Origin: an uncultured Rhodospirillales bacterium
GTDB lineage: Bacteria > Pseudomonadota > Alphaproteobacteria > Rhodospirillales > Casp-alpha2
Direction of reading: 5' to 3'
DNA: 5,618 nt
Assembly (NCBI GenBank): GCA_938074585.1
Contig: CALJEW010000077.1
Location: 1-5,618, forward strand
Below the pieces are notes generated by a model that saw nothing but the letters and a program-made list of their open reading frames with translations, was not told where the DNA came from and did no database searches. This document shows, in pieces, positions 1 to 5,541 of this stretch. Made by a program: the position numbers and the translations under genes. Positions within the stretch are counted from its first letter, which is position 1. Each line of letters begins with the position of its first letter.

Positions 1-402
1 AATTCTACCCCAGCGCGCCTTCATCATACCACGCAGACACGCTTTAGACAGACGGAAAGCAGACGTTAAGTTAACATCTAAAATCAACTGCCAATCATCA
101 TCTTTCATTCGCATTGCCAAGGTATCACGAGCAAGGCCTGCATTATTAACTAAAATGTCAATGCGGCCCATGGCGGCAGTGGCGTCAGCAATTAATTGAG
201 TGGCAACTTCGGCTGAGGATAAATCAGCAGGCAACACATGTGCGCCATCGCCCAATTCAGAGGCCAAAGCTTTCAACGAGTCAACCCGCGTCCCCGACAA
301 CCCAACTAAGGCCCCTTGTGCTTTTAATTGCTGAGCAATTGTCCGGCCAATTCCGCCAGATGCACCGGTTACCAGTGCGCATTTACCTGTTAAATCAAAC
401 AT
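1..402 (-). CDS. fabG: 3-oxoacyl-ACP reductase FabG, N-terminal part (cut by window edge)
   Basis: This short-chain dehydrogenase/reductase performs the NADPH-dependent reduction of 3-ketoacyl-ACP to 3-hydroxyacyl-ACP in cytosolic fatty-acid elongation. I translated it by hand from the ATG at 402-400; 134 codons are open up to the window edge. Visible are the Rossmann cofactor motif TGASGGIG (residues 12-19), an Asp at 60 in the usual adenine-contacting position, the NNAG motif (86-89), and Asn111 in DVNLTSAF, the Asn of the catalytic tetrad. The reading stops at RWGRI, just before the expected Ser-Tyr-Lys catalytic residues, so about 110 residues lie outside. A GGGAG ribosome site lies about 7 bases before the ATG. 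The gene starts 25 bases after the fabD stop on the same strand, so the two are almost certainly co-transcribed. Other SDR enzymes look similar, but the position after fabD makes FabG the best call. Confidence 0.93.
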   Translation of the reverse strand, partial: MFDLTGKCALVTGASGGIGRTIAQQLKAQGALVGLSGTRVDSLKALASELGDGAHVLPADLSSAEVATQLIADATAAMGRIDILVNNAGLARDTLAMRMKDDDWQLILDVNLTSAFRLSKACLRGMMKARWGRI

Positions 403-427
403 ATTATTTCTCCCAACATTATTTTAC

Positions 428-1369
428 TCAAAGGGTTTTTAAAAATTCTTCAATGGTTTCCGCAGAACCAATGGCCAAGCCACTCAATTCTTTATCGATT
501 CGCTTTGCCATACCGCTGAGCACTTTACCGTGGCCGATTTCAACCAATTCACTGACACCTTGGCTTTTCATATATAAAGCCCCTTCGCGCCACCGAACAC
601 GGCCGCAGACTTGTTTGATCAACAATTTGCGCGCTTCATTCGCCGTTGTCACTTTTTGTGCGGTGACGTTTGCAATTAAGGGAATAATAGGGTCGTTCAT
701 TTGTGTATCACCCAATGCTCCCGCCATCACATCAGCGGCGGGTTGCATCATGGCGCAATGGAACGGTGCGCTGACGGGTAAAAGCAAAGCGCGTTTTGCA
801 CCGTGTTCTTTAGCAATCACAACCGCCCGCTCGACTGCCGCCCTTGTGCCAGAAACGACAACTTGCCCCGATGCATTGTCGTTGGCAAAATCACAAACAT
901 CGCCTTGGGCCGCTTCTTCAGCAACGGCTTCTGCATCTAGAGCTTCAAGACCCAAGAGGGCAGCCATAGCCCCCTCGCCTACAGGAACCGCAATCTGCAT
1001 GGCTTTACCGCGGATTTTAACCAGCTTTGCTGCGTCCGATAAACTGAACGTTCCGGCAGCACAAAGCGCCGAATATTCACCTAATGAATGACCAGCAACA
1101 AACTGACCATGGTCCGCTATTTTGAAGCCGCCTTCGCTTTCAAGAACGCGCAAAATCGCAATCGAACAGGCAAGCAATGCTGGCTGGGTGTTTTCGGTAA
1201 GAACCAAATCCTCGTCTGGACCTTTAAACATGATTGAAGATAAGTTTTGGCCCAAAGTGTCATCAACCTCATTAAACACAGCTTTGGCTGCGGGGAAGGC
1301 ATCAGCTAATTCTTTACCCATTCCCACGGTTTGGCTACCTTGGCCAGGAAATACAAATGCACGGGTCAT
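428..1369 (-). CDS. fabD: Malonyl-CoA:ACP transacylase FabD
   Basis: The enzyme transfers malonyl from CoA to the acyl carrier protein, supplying the extender unit for type II fatty-acid synthesis in the cytosol. The 313-residue product is close to the usual FabD length (E. coli has 309). Visible are the N-terminal PGQGSQ motif (residues 8-13, oxyanion-hole region), the nucleophile elbow GHSLGEYSA with Ser95, Arg120 in KIRGKAM (carboxylate-binding Arg), catalytic His204 in SAPFHCAMM, and Gln253 in KQVCGRVRW. These match the E. coli Ser92, Arg117, His201 and Gln250 set, so the enzyme should be active. The late GHGKVLSGMAKRI segment is also typical. The ATG at 1369 is preceded by GGAGAG with a 6-base spacer and gives the family's usual N-terminus MTRAFVFPGQG. 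It is followed by fabG after 25 bases. A promoter-like sequence lies in the 69-base gap upstream. Confidence 0.98.
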   Translation of the reverse strand: MTRAFVFPGQGSQTVGMGKELADAFPAAKAVFNEVDDTLGQNLSSIMFKGPDEDLVLTENTQPALLACSIAILRVLESEGGFKIADHGQFVAGHSLGEYSALCAAGTFSLSDAAKLVKIRGKAMQIAVPVGEGAMAALLGLEALDAEAVAEEAAQGDVCDFANDNASGQVVVSGTRAAVERAVVIAKEHGAKRALLLPVSAPFHCAMMQPAADVMAGALGDTQMNDPIIPLIANVTAQKVTTANEARKLLIKQVCGRVRWREGALYMKSQGVSELVEIGHGKVLSGMAKRIDKELSGLAIGSAETIEEFLKTL

Positions 1370-1405
1370 AAAGAGCTCTCCAGAAATAATAAATTTAGCA
1401 ACAAG

Positions 1406-1433
1406 GTGATAACGTGTCGCATCTTCAAGTCAA
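1406..1433 (-). promoter_or_regulatory. Putative fabD-fabG promoter
   Basis: On the minus strand, TTGACT (1433-1428, within CCTTGACT) matches five of six bases of the housekeeping -35 box and contains the CTTGAC form favoured by alphaproteobacteria. After a 16-base spacer comes TATCAC (1411-1406), a weaker -10 box with four of six matches. Transcription would start near 1399, leaving about 30 bases of leader with the GGAGAG site before fabD. The -35 box lies immediately after the stop codon of the upstream aldolase-like gene, and I see no terminator between them, so read-through is also possible. The assignment rests on sequence match only. Confidence 0.42.
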
Positions 1434-1438
1434 GGCGA

Positions 1439-2575
1439 TCAAATAGCACCGCGCGCTTCAATAGGCCAAATATCAACCAACTGCCCATCCTGAATAATAT
1501 GGTAATAATCGTATAAATTGACGGTTGGATCGCAATGCGGTGGGATCATGTTAATCACAGCCCCATATTCAGGCTGCTCATTATGATCACCAAAGGTAAT
1601 TTGGCCGTGTTCGTCACCCAAAAAAGCATAAGACCAATGATCTTGACCAGCGGCTTGCGGCGCTGGCCCACCCATGGAAAAGCGCTTAGTTCCTCCATCG
1701 GTGACAACAACACCCAGACGATTGTTGCTGATTACTCGTGTGGCAACAAACAACGATTGTTCATAGGCTGTTTCTGGCCAATCAATTTCTGTATATTCTA
1801 TATCCATAAATATAAAGCTGCCGACTTGCATTTCGTTGAATACACCATCAACCGCATCGATTAAATGCGACCCCGTGCCTGCTCCACTAACGAGTTCGGG
1901 TGTGATATCGATGGCTTTTAATTGAGCGATTAAATCTCTGAGAATATCGTTTGCGGCGGTGACCTGTTTAACCCGGTCAGAGTAATCTGCAATGTGTTGC
2001 AAATTACCACTATAGGCGTGAATACCTTTGAACGTTAGATTATCTGAAGCTGACATTGCTTTAACAATTTCAACACCCTGTTCCGGGGATCGGGCACCAA
2101 TGCGGTGAAGCCCCAAATCCAAGGCAACCAAAACGTCAACGTTGATCCCTTCATCTTTGGCGGCATTTGCCATATCGGCCGCATTGATTTTGTTATCAAC
2201 AACAACCATCATTCCAGAACTAGTTTTATAGAGCTCCAAAAAACGCTTAATTTTAAGGGCTCCAATGATCGGCGTTGTGATCAAAATATTATCAATTCCG
2301 CCGTTCGACAAAACATCAGCCTCACCTAATGTTGCACAACAAACCCCAACCGCACCTACCGCAATTTGTCGTTTGGCAATTTCAACTGATTTGTGGGTTT
2401 TGGCATGAGGCCTAAAAGCAATGGAATGCTGCTGACAATACGCAGCCATACGCGTAAGATTATGATCAAACACATCCAGATCAATAACCAGTGCCGGTGT
2501 AAATAAGTTTTCAAGCGCATCAGGGTCGTTAATGAGAGCTGCGTTGGGGCCTAAATCTGTCATGATATCCTGCAT
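1439..2575 (-). CDS. PLP-dependent D-threonine aldolase / D-serine dehydratase family enzyme
   Basis: This is a fold-type III (alanine racemase-like) PLP enzyme of 378 residues with the DSD1-type C-terminal metal domain. Visible are the family opening TPALVIDLDVFDHNL (residues 26-40), the Schiff-base lysine Lys59 in RPHAKTHKS, the barrel segments DLGLHRIGARS and GIHAYSGN, GAGTGS (231-236) in the phosphate-binding region, and the metal motif PPHCDPTVNLYD with His347 and Asp349. From memory, characterised D-threonine aldolases use Lys59 and a His-x-Asp metal pair, whereas the vertebrate D-serine dehydratase uses His-x-Cys. That favours an aldolase (D-threonine or 3-hydroxyaspartate type) cleaving a D-3-hydroxy amino acid to glycine or a similar amino acid plus an aldehyde, but substrate cannot be read from sequence. 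The ATG at 2575 lacks a clear ribosome site; an in-frame ATG at 2563 (residue 5) has AGGA only 4 bases upstream and is an alternative start. No pathway partner is visible nearby. Confidence 0.88.
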   Translation of the reverse strand: MQDIMTDLGPNAALINDPDALENLFTPALVIDLDVFDHNLTRMAAYCQQHSIAFRPHAKTHKSVEIAKRQIAVGAVGVCCATLGEADVLSNGGIDNILITTPIIGALKIKRFLELYKTSSGMMVVVDNKINAADMANAAKDEGINVDVLVALDLGLHRIGARSPEQGVEIVKAMSASDNLTFKGIHAYSGNLQHIADYSDRVKQVTAANDILRDLIAQLKAIDITPELVSGAGTGSHLIDAVDGVFNEMQVGSFIFMDIEYTEIDWPETAYEQSLFVATRVISNNRLGVVVTDGGTKRFSMGGPAPQAAGQDHWSYAFLGDEHGQITFGDHNEQPEYGAVINMIPPHCDPTVNLYDYYHIIQDGQLVDIWPIEARGAI

Positions 2576-2583
2576 TGATTGGG

Positions 2584-2589
2584 GTTATA
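2584..2589 (-). promoter_or_regulatory. Possible -10 box of the aldolase-like gene
   Basis: TATAAC on the minus strand (five of six matches to TATAAT) ends 8 bases before the ATG at 2575. Transcription from it would begin almost at the start codon, giving a nearly leaderless message, which would fit the absence of a Shine-Dalgarno sequence there. No good -35 box is found 16-18 bases upstream. A TTGCTA-N16-TATCGT pair a little further upstream is an alternative. Weak evidence. Confidence 0.2.
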
Positions 2590-2600
2590 ATTCTGGCTCA

Positions 2601-2815
2601 ACGATAAATCTTGGTGATGGTTTAGCAAAGCGTTCTTTTAAAATGAGACAAGGAATTTTTCCTGATTGAGTTCGCAATCATTGCAGGAATTGGAGTTGTT
2701 GGAGTTATCGATCACCAAATCTTTAGTTAATATTCATAAAGGAAAAATTGATATCGCAAGCTCGGTTAATGAAGAAAGGGCAGTCACTTTTACCTTACCG
2801 AACATCGCCAATTAA
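2601..2815 (+). pseudogene. Decayed C-terminus of a sensor histidine kinase (HATPase_c relic)
   Basis: The reading frame at 2666-2815 ends in a clear kinase C-terminus: SITKSLVNIHKGKIDI, then AVTFTLP, then a TAA at 2813-2815. It matches the pattern GLGLSITKSLV..HGGKI.I.S......TFTLP that closes histidine kinase ATPase domains. Traces continue upstream in other frames. In a second frame, EFFLIE (2653-2670) resembles the PFFQIE/F-box segment and joins directly in phase order to SSQSLQE. In a third, NLGDGL (2607-2624) resembles the G1 box D.G.GM at about the right distance. All three G2-box glycines have been replaced (ELELLELS where EGTGLGLS is expected) and there is an in-frame TGA at 2663-2665, so the fragment cannot be functional. 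No dimerisation or sensor domain remains; the sequence ends against the 5' end of the oppositely oriented aldolase-like gene. This is a relic on the same strand as rpsF. The family call rests on motif recognition, strongest for 2700-2815. Confidence 0.66.
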
Positions 2816-2889
2816 GCTATTAATTAATATTTGTATACCACACACTTCACAGCAACACCAAATGCGCTCAATTGGTGCGAATACAGAGC

Positions 2890-2917
2890 TTGCTTCGACT
2901 AACGAAATCTATATAGT
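2890..2917 (+). promoter_or_regulatory. Putative promoter of the rpsF operon
   Basis: CTTGCTT (the TTGCTT hexamer is 2890-2895), then a 16-base spacer, then TATAGT (2912-2917, five of six matches to TATAAT). The CTTG core at -35 is the form favoured in alphaproteobacteria. A start near 2924 would give a leader of about 78 bases before the rpsF TTG, covering the predicted hairpins. It lies downstream of the kinase relic, so no functional coding sequence is interrupted. Sequence match only; the -35 box is mediocre. Confidence 0.4.
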
Positions 2918-2937
2918 CCGTCGCCTCAGTGCTTCCT

Positions 2938-2987
2938 GCCGGGATGGTCCTGGCTATGCCTTGCTTTTGCGGGGATGAGATAAGCCG
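2938..2987 (+). promoter_or_regulatory. Structured rpsF 5' leader, possible S6:S18 autoregulatory element
   Basis: Two adjacent hairpins can be drawn. The first pairs GCCGGGA (2938-2944) with TCCTGGC (2948-2954), 7 pairs with one G-U and a 3-base loop. The second pairs CCTTGC (2959-2964) with GCGGGG (2969-2974), 6 pairs with two G-U and a TTTT loop. An outer pairing of GGCTAT (2952-2957) with ATAAGCC (2980-2986, one bulged A) would enclose the second hairpin and compete with the first, so two alternative folds are possible. Many bacteria carry a leader upstream of rpsF in which a CCG-bearing hairpin binds the S6:S18 complex for feedback control. CCG occurs here at 2939-2941 and 2985-2987, and the region ends just before the GGGAG ribosome site at 2990-2994. 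That it is this element is inference from position and the CCG triplets. Confidence 0.33.
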
Positions 2988-3001
2988 TAGGGAGAAGATA
3001 T

Positions 3002-3469
3002 TTGTCATTATACGAATGCGTGTTCATAGCACGCCAAGACGTTTCTGCTACTCAAGTTGATAGTCTCGTCGAAACTTTTCAAAACGTAATCACCGAAAGC
3101 GGTGGAACGATCGGTAAGACTGAAAATTGGGGCTTGCGTTCAATAGCCTACAAAATCAAGAAAAACCGTAAGGGCCACTATGTCCTTATGAACATAGACT
3201 CACATTCGGATGCTGTTCTAGAGATGGAACGTCAAATGCGAATCAACGAAGACGTTCTTCGTTATTTAACATTGCGCGTTGACGAACATGAAACAGAGCC
3301 TTCCGCAATTATGCGGAATAAAGGTTCTGACGATCGTCCCCGGGGTCGGGGTCGTTTTGACCGTGATGCATCAAGTGAACGCCCAGCCAGTTCCGATGCA
3401 ACAGCAGTTCCTGCAGATGCTGCTCCTGCACCAGCCGCAGAAGTAATAGCCGAAGGAGATCAAGCATGA
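3002..3469 (+). CDS. rpsF: 30S ribosomal protein S6, TTG start, C-terminal extension
   Basis: S6 binds 16S rRNA on the 30S platform as a pair with S18. The 155-residue product has the S6 fold over residues 1-100: the opening strand SLYECVFIAR, ENWGLRSIAYKIKKNRKGHY (42-60) leading into a VLMNI strand, and EDVLRYLTLRVDEHE near the end. The start is TTG at 3002. An in-frame stop (TAA, 2981-2983) lies 18 bases upstream, GGGAG (2990-2994) sits 7 bases before the TTG, and the first internal Met is residue 63, so no other start keeps the first beta strand. Residues 101-155 form a tail that is first basic (RPRGRGRFDR) and then Ala/Pro-rich and acidic, longer than the E. coli tail but common in alphaproteobacteria. 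The stop overlaps the rpsR start in ATGA. Confidence 0.97.
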   Translation: MSLYECVFIARQDVSATQVDSLVETFQNVITESGGTIGKTENWGLRSIAYKIKKNRKGHYVLMNIDSHSDAVLEMERQMRINEDVLRYLTLRVDEHETEPSAIMRNKGSDDRPRGRGRFDRDASSERPASSDATAVPADAAPAPAAEVIAEGDQA

Positions 3470-3714
3470 GTGAAGAAGATTTAGGTTCAAACCGTCTTTC
3501 GTTCTTCCGTCGTCGCAAAAGCTGCCCATTTTCGGGTCCCAATGCGCCAAAGATTGATTACAAAGACACACGTACACTTACGCGTTATGTTTCAGAGCGC
3601 GGCAAGATTGTACCAAGCCGAATTACTGCTGTTTCTGGTAAGAAGCAACGTGAATTAGCCCGTGCCATTAAACGCGCTCGCTTCTTAGGTTTGATGCCTT
3701 ACGTCCTTACATAA
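3466..3714 (+). CDS. rpsR: 30S ribosomal protein S18
   Basis: S18 is the partner of S6 on the 30S platform. The 82-residue product is of standard length. It contains the FFRRRKSCPFSG segment (residues 13-24) with the single Cys20, then KIDYKDTRTLTRYVSERGKI, and the rRNA-binding basic block GKKQRELARAIKRARFLGLMPY (58-79), which is the S18 signature region. The ATG overlaps the rpsF stop as ATGA, and AAGGAG (3453-3458), inside the last codons of rpsF, lies 7 bases before it. Translation of the two partners is therefore probably coupled, giving the equal amounts needed for the S6:S18 pair. The stop is 24 bases before the next gene. Confidence 0.98.
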   Translation: MSEEDLGSNRLSFFRRRKSCPFSGPNAPKIDYKDTRTLTRYVSERGKIVPSRITAVSGKKQRELARAIKRARFLGLMPYVLT

Positions 3715-3738
3715 GGCTCATAAGAACAAGGAAATGCT

Positions 3739-4695
3739 ATGTCCCGTGACGTACTGATTGCCATTGGTGGCGGTCTTATGAGCGCCGTTGCAGCTGTCTC
3801 TTTTTTTGGCGGCTCGGTATTTAGCTTAGTATTTGTCTACTTTTCTTCAGTGCCACTTTTATTGGTGGGGCTGGGGTTAGGCCCCAGAGCTGTTTCGATT
3901 GCTGCCGGTGCGGGTATTTGCGCCACCGGCATAATAGGCGGTGTTTTTCCGGCTGGGGTTTTTGCTCTTATTCAGGCATTACCAGCATGGATTATATCAC
4001 GCTTAACAATCTTGCAGCTTCCAAAGGCCTCACACGAAAATGAAAATAACAATTGGTACTCGCCGGGATTTGCACTCGCGGTTCTCTCTTTGCTGGCCAG
4101 CCTAATTATTCTTGGAACAGCAGCAAGCGCCGGAGACGGTGGCATGAAAGGAATGATCGAGGTCTATTTGGCCGAAGCATTCAAAGCCATGGCATCGGCA
4201 ATGGATACTGAAGGAAAAGACATGATGGTCACGCGTTTGACCTCATTTTTCCCAGGCGCCATTGGCGCAAGTTGGGTGACCATGGTTGCTTTAAATGCCG
4301 TAGTTGCTCAGGGGATTCTAACCCGTGCGGGCAAGAATTTGAGACCAACACCTGCATATGCGGGCATTGATCTTCCCCTTTGGTTTTCTTGGCCTTTGGT
4401 TAGCACAGCTGCATTGGCATTGGTTGGAAACATCTTAGGGGCTGAAGAATTAAGTTATGCGGCATATAACACCACAATGGTAATTGCTGTCCCCTATTTC
4501 TTTACAGGGTTGGCTGTTGTTCATTCGTTGGCTCATCGTGTTGCTTCGCCGGGCTTGGTCTTGGTTGGTGTATATAGCGTGATTGTTGTCTCACTTTGGG
4601 CTGCGGTTGTAATTGTGGGCGTTGGCATTGCAGAACATTGGGTCGGCCTTCGAAACCGGCAAGACGACGAAAACGATAAAAACGAAATTACGTAA
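3739..4695 (+). CDS. DUF2232 family polytopic inner-membrane protein
   Basis: The 318-residue product is very hydrophobic, with about eight or nine likely membrane segments (roughly residues 5-22, 26-48, 50-69, 71-90, 110-130, 170-194, 215-234, 244-265 and 272-298). The longest polar stretches are about 94-109 and a soluble loop at 131-169. The C-terminus is charged (residues 305-318) and follows GIAEHWVGLRNR, which resembles the G..D.W.DFR.R ending I associate with DUF2232 proteins. The family has no settled biochemical function. Its place between rpsR and rplI is conserved in many alphaproteobacteria, and that context is the main basis of the call, together with the topology. The start is supported by AAGGA (3728-3732) with a 6-base spacer. 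Nothing looks truncated. Some relatives resemble membrane parts of transporters, but no substrate can be inferred. Confidence 0.85.
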   Translation: MSRDVLIAIGGGLMSAVAAVSFFGGSVFSLVFVYFSSVPLLLVGLGLGPRAVSIAAGAGICATGIIGGVFPAGVFALIQALPAWIISRLTILQLPKASHENENNNWYSPGFALAVLSLLASLIILGTAASAGDGGMKGMIEVYLAEAFKAMASAMDTEGKDMMVTRLTSFFPGAIGASWVTMVALNAVVAQGILTRAGKNLRPTPAYAGIDLPLWFSWPLVSTAALALVGNILGAEELSYAAYNTTMVIAVPYFFTGLAVVHSLAHRVASPGLVLVGVYSVIVVSLWAAVVIVGVGIAEHWVGLRNRQDDENDKNEIT

Positions 4696-4696
4696 A

Positions 4697-4738
4697 TTTA
4701 TAAGCATCTGTTTATAGATCAACATTTATAGACCTTGC
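4697..4738 (+). repeat. Three imperfect 14-bp tandem units beginning TTTATA
   Basis: The units start at 4697, 4711 and 4725, exactly 14 bases apart, and read TTTATAAGCATCTG, TTTATAGATCAACA and TTTATAGACCTTGC. TTTATA is identical in all three and TTTATAGA in the last two. They fill the gap between the DUF2232 stop and the hairpin before rplI. The last unit runs into the left arm of that hairpin. They may be spaced binding sites, promoter-like AT boxes, or an eroded tandem repeat. Confidence 0.5.
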
Positions 4739-4750
4739 CCAACGGGCAAG
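4734..4750 (+). promoter_or_regulatory. Hairpin immediately upstream of the rplI ribosome site
   Basis: CTTGCCC (4734-4740) and GGGCAAG (4744-4750) form a perfect 7-bp stem with an AAC loop. No T-tract follows, so it is not a standard intrinsic terminator. The rplI Shine-Dalgarno AGGAG (4755-4759) begins 4 bases after the stem. It could be an RNA-processing or stability element separating the membrane-protein part of the message from rplI, or could tune ribosome access. The role is inference; the pairing is exact. Confidence 0.55.
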
Positions 4751-4766
4751 AATCAGGAGAAGAAAA

Positions 4767-5390
4767 ATGAAAGTCATTTTAATGGAACGCATTGAGAAGC
4801 TTGGCCAAATGGGAGACGTTGTTAACGTCAAACCAGGTTTTGCACGAAATTTCTTATTACCGCGCGGCAAAGCGATGCGCGCTACTGAAGCCAACCGGGC
4901 ACACTTCGAAGTCCAACGAGCTCAGCTAGAAGCTGTCAACTTGGAACAGTGTTCCGAAGCACAGGCAGTTGCAGATAAAATGATGGACGTTAGCGTAGTT
5001 TTGGTTCGCCAAGCTGGTGACGCCGGACAATTGTACGGCTCCGTTAATGCACGCGATATTTCAGACGCTTTAAAAGAAGCTGGTTTCACTATAACACGAA
5101 ACCAAGTCCGCCAAGCGGTCCCAATCAAGAACTTAGGCCTTCACATGGTTCTTATTTCTTTGCACCCTGAAGTGTCTATCGAGATTACAGCAAATGTTGC
5201 CCGCTCTGCTGAAGAAGCTGCTATTCAAGCTGAAACCGGCATGGCAATAATGACGCAAGCCGAAGCCGATGCGAAGGCAGAAGCAGAAGAGCTAGAAGTT
5301 GCCTTCGCTGTTCCTGTTGAAGCAACTGCTGAAGAAACTTTTTCTGACAAAACTGAAACCGAGGAAGAAGAAGCAAAAGACGACGCATGA
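4767..5390 (+). CDS. rplI: 50S ribosomal protein L9 with acidic C-terminal extension
   Basis: L9 binds 23S rRNA at the base of the L1 stalk, its elongated shape reaching out from the 50S subunit. The N-domain signature is plain: MKVILMERIEKLGQMGDVV, then NVKPGFARNFLLPRGKAM (residues 20-37). It is followed by the connecting helix (about 41-75) and the C-domain with GQLYGSVNARDISDAL (88-102) and the strand VSIEITANV. The 207-residue product is longer than the E. coli protein (149). Residues from about 148 on form a helical, then strongly acidic, tail ending in a run of Glu/Asp, a kind of extension common in alphaproteobacterial L9. AGGAG (4755-4759) lies 7 bases before the ATG. It is the last gene before a strong terminator and closes the rpsF operon. 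Confidence 0.98.
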   Translation: MKVILMERIEKLGQMGDVVNVKPGFARNFLLPRGKAMRATEANRAHFEVQRAQLEAVNLEQCSEAQAVADKMMDVSVVLVRQAGDAGQLYGSVNARDISDALKEAGFTITRNQVRQAVPIKNLGLHMVLISLHPEVSIEITANVARSAEEAAIQAETGMAIMTQAEADAKAEAEELEVAFAVPVEATAEETFSDKTETEEEEAKDDA

Positions 5391-5413
5391 ATTTTCGCTA
5401 AAAACGACATTAC

Positions 5414-5448
5414 AAAAAGCGGCGTATCTTCGGGTACGCCGCTTTTTT
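5414..5448 (+). terminator. Intrinsic terminator of the rpsF-rplI operon with UUCG tetraloop
   Basis: The arms AAAAAGCGGCGTA (5414-5426) and TACGCCGCTTTTT (5435-5447) are perfectly complementary. Inside, T-G and C-G pairs close a TTCG loop (5429-5432), giving the very stable C(UUCG)G tetraloop. The stem runs into six Ts (5443-5448). It lies 23 bases after the rplI stop. Because the left arm starts with As, it could also act on the other strand for a converging gene. Confidence 0.93.
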
Positions 5449-5541
5449 CTTAGGGAAATTTATTTGTAGCCAGCGTACAGAAATTCGAAGAATAAAAAAA
5501 ATAAATCCAATTGAGATTCCAAAAGATGAGACCGTGGGAAT

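Noticed and set aside
240..1091. A 283-codon open frame on the plus strand opposite fabD and fabG
   Set aside because: It lies antisense to clearly functional fabD codons with all catalytic motifs. Its translation is low-complexity Ser/Ala/Pro-rich with no recognisable domain, and no ribosome site was seen.
1370..1438. Terminator between the aldolase-like gene and fabD
   Set aside because: No GC-rich hairpin followed by a T-run is found on the minus strand in these 69 bases.
2611..2717. Inverted pair TTGGTGAT (2611-2618) and ATCACCAA (2710-2717) as a possible operator or element end
   Set aside because: The arms are only 8 bases, about 90 bases apart, and lie within the kinase relic. No flanking duplication or transposase is present, so chance is likely.
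2653..2727. Hydrophobic frame containing LIEFAIIAGIGVVGVI, resembling a prepilin N-terminus or small membrane peptide
   Set aside because: It has no ATG/GTG/TTG start with a ribosome site and is only about 25 codons long. The kinase relic in the adjoining frame explains both the glycine-rich stretch and the FFLIE segment better.
2748..2978. 76-codon plus-strand open frame before rpsF
   Set aside because: It overlaps the kinase relic in another frame and then runs through the likely rpsF promoter and leader. The product has no recognisable features.
4734..4750. Hairpin before rplI as a transcription terminator
   Set aside because: No T-tract follows the stem and it directly precedes the rplI ribosome site, so a terminator role is unlikely.
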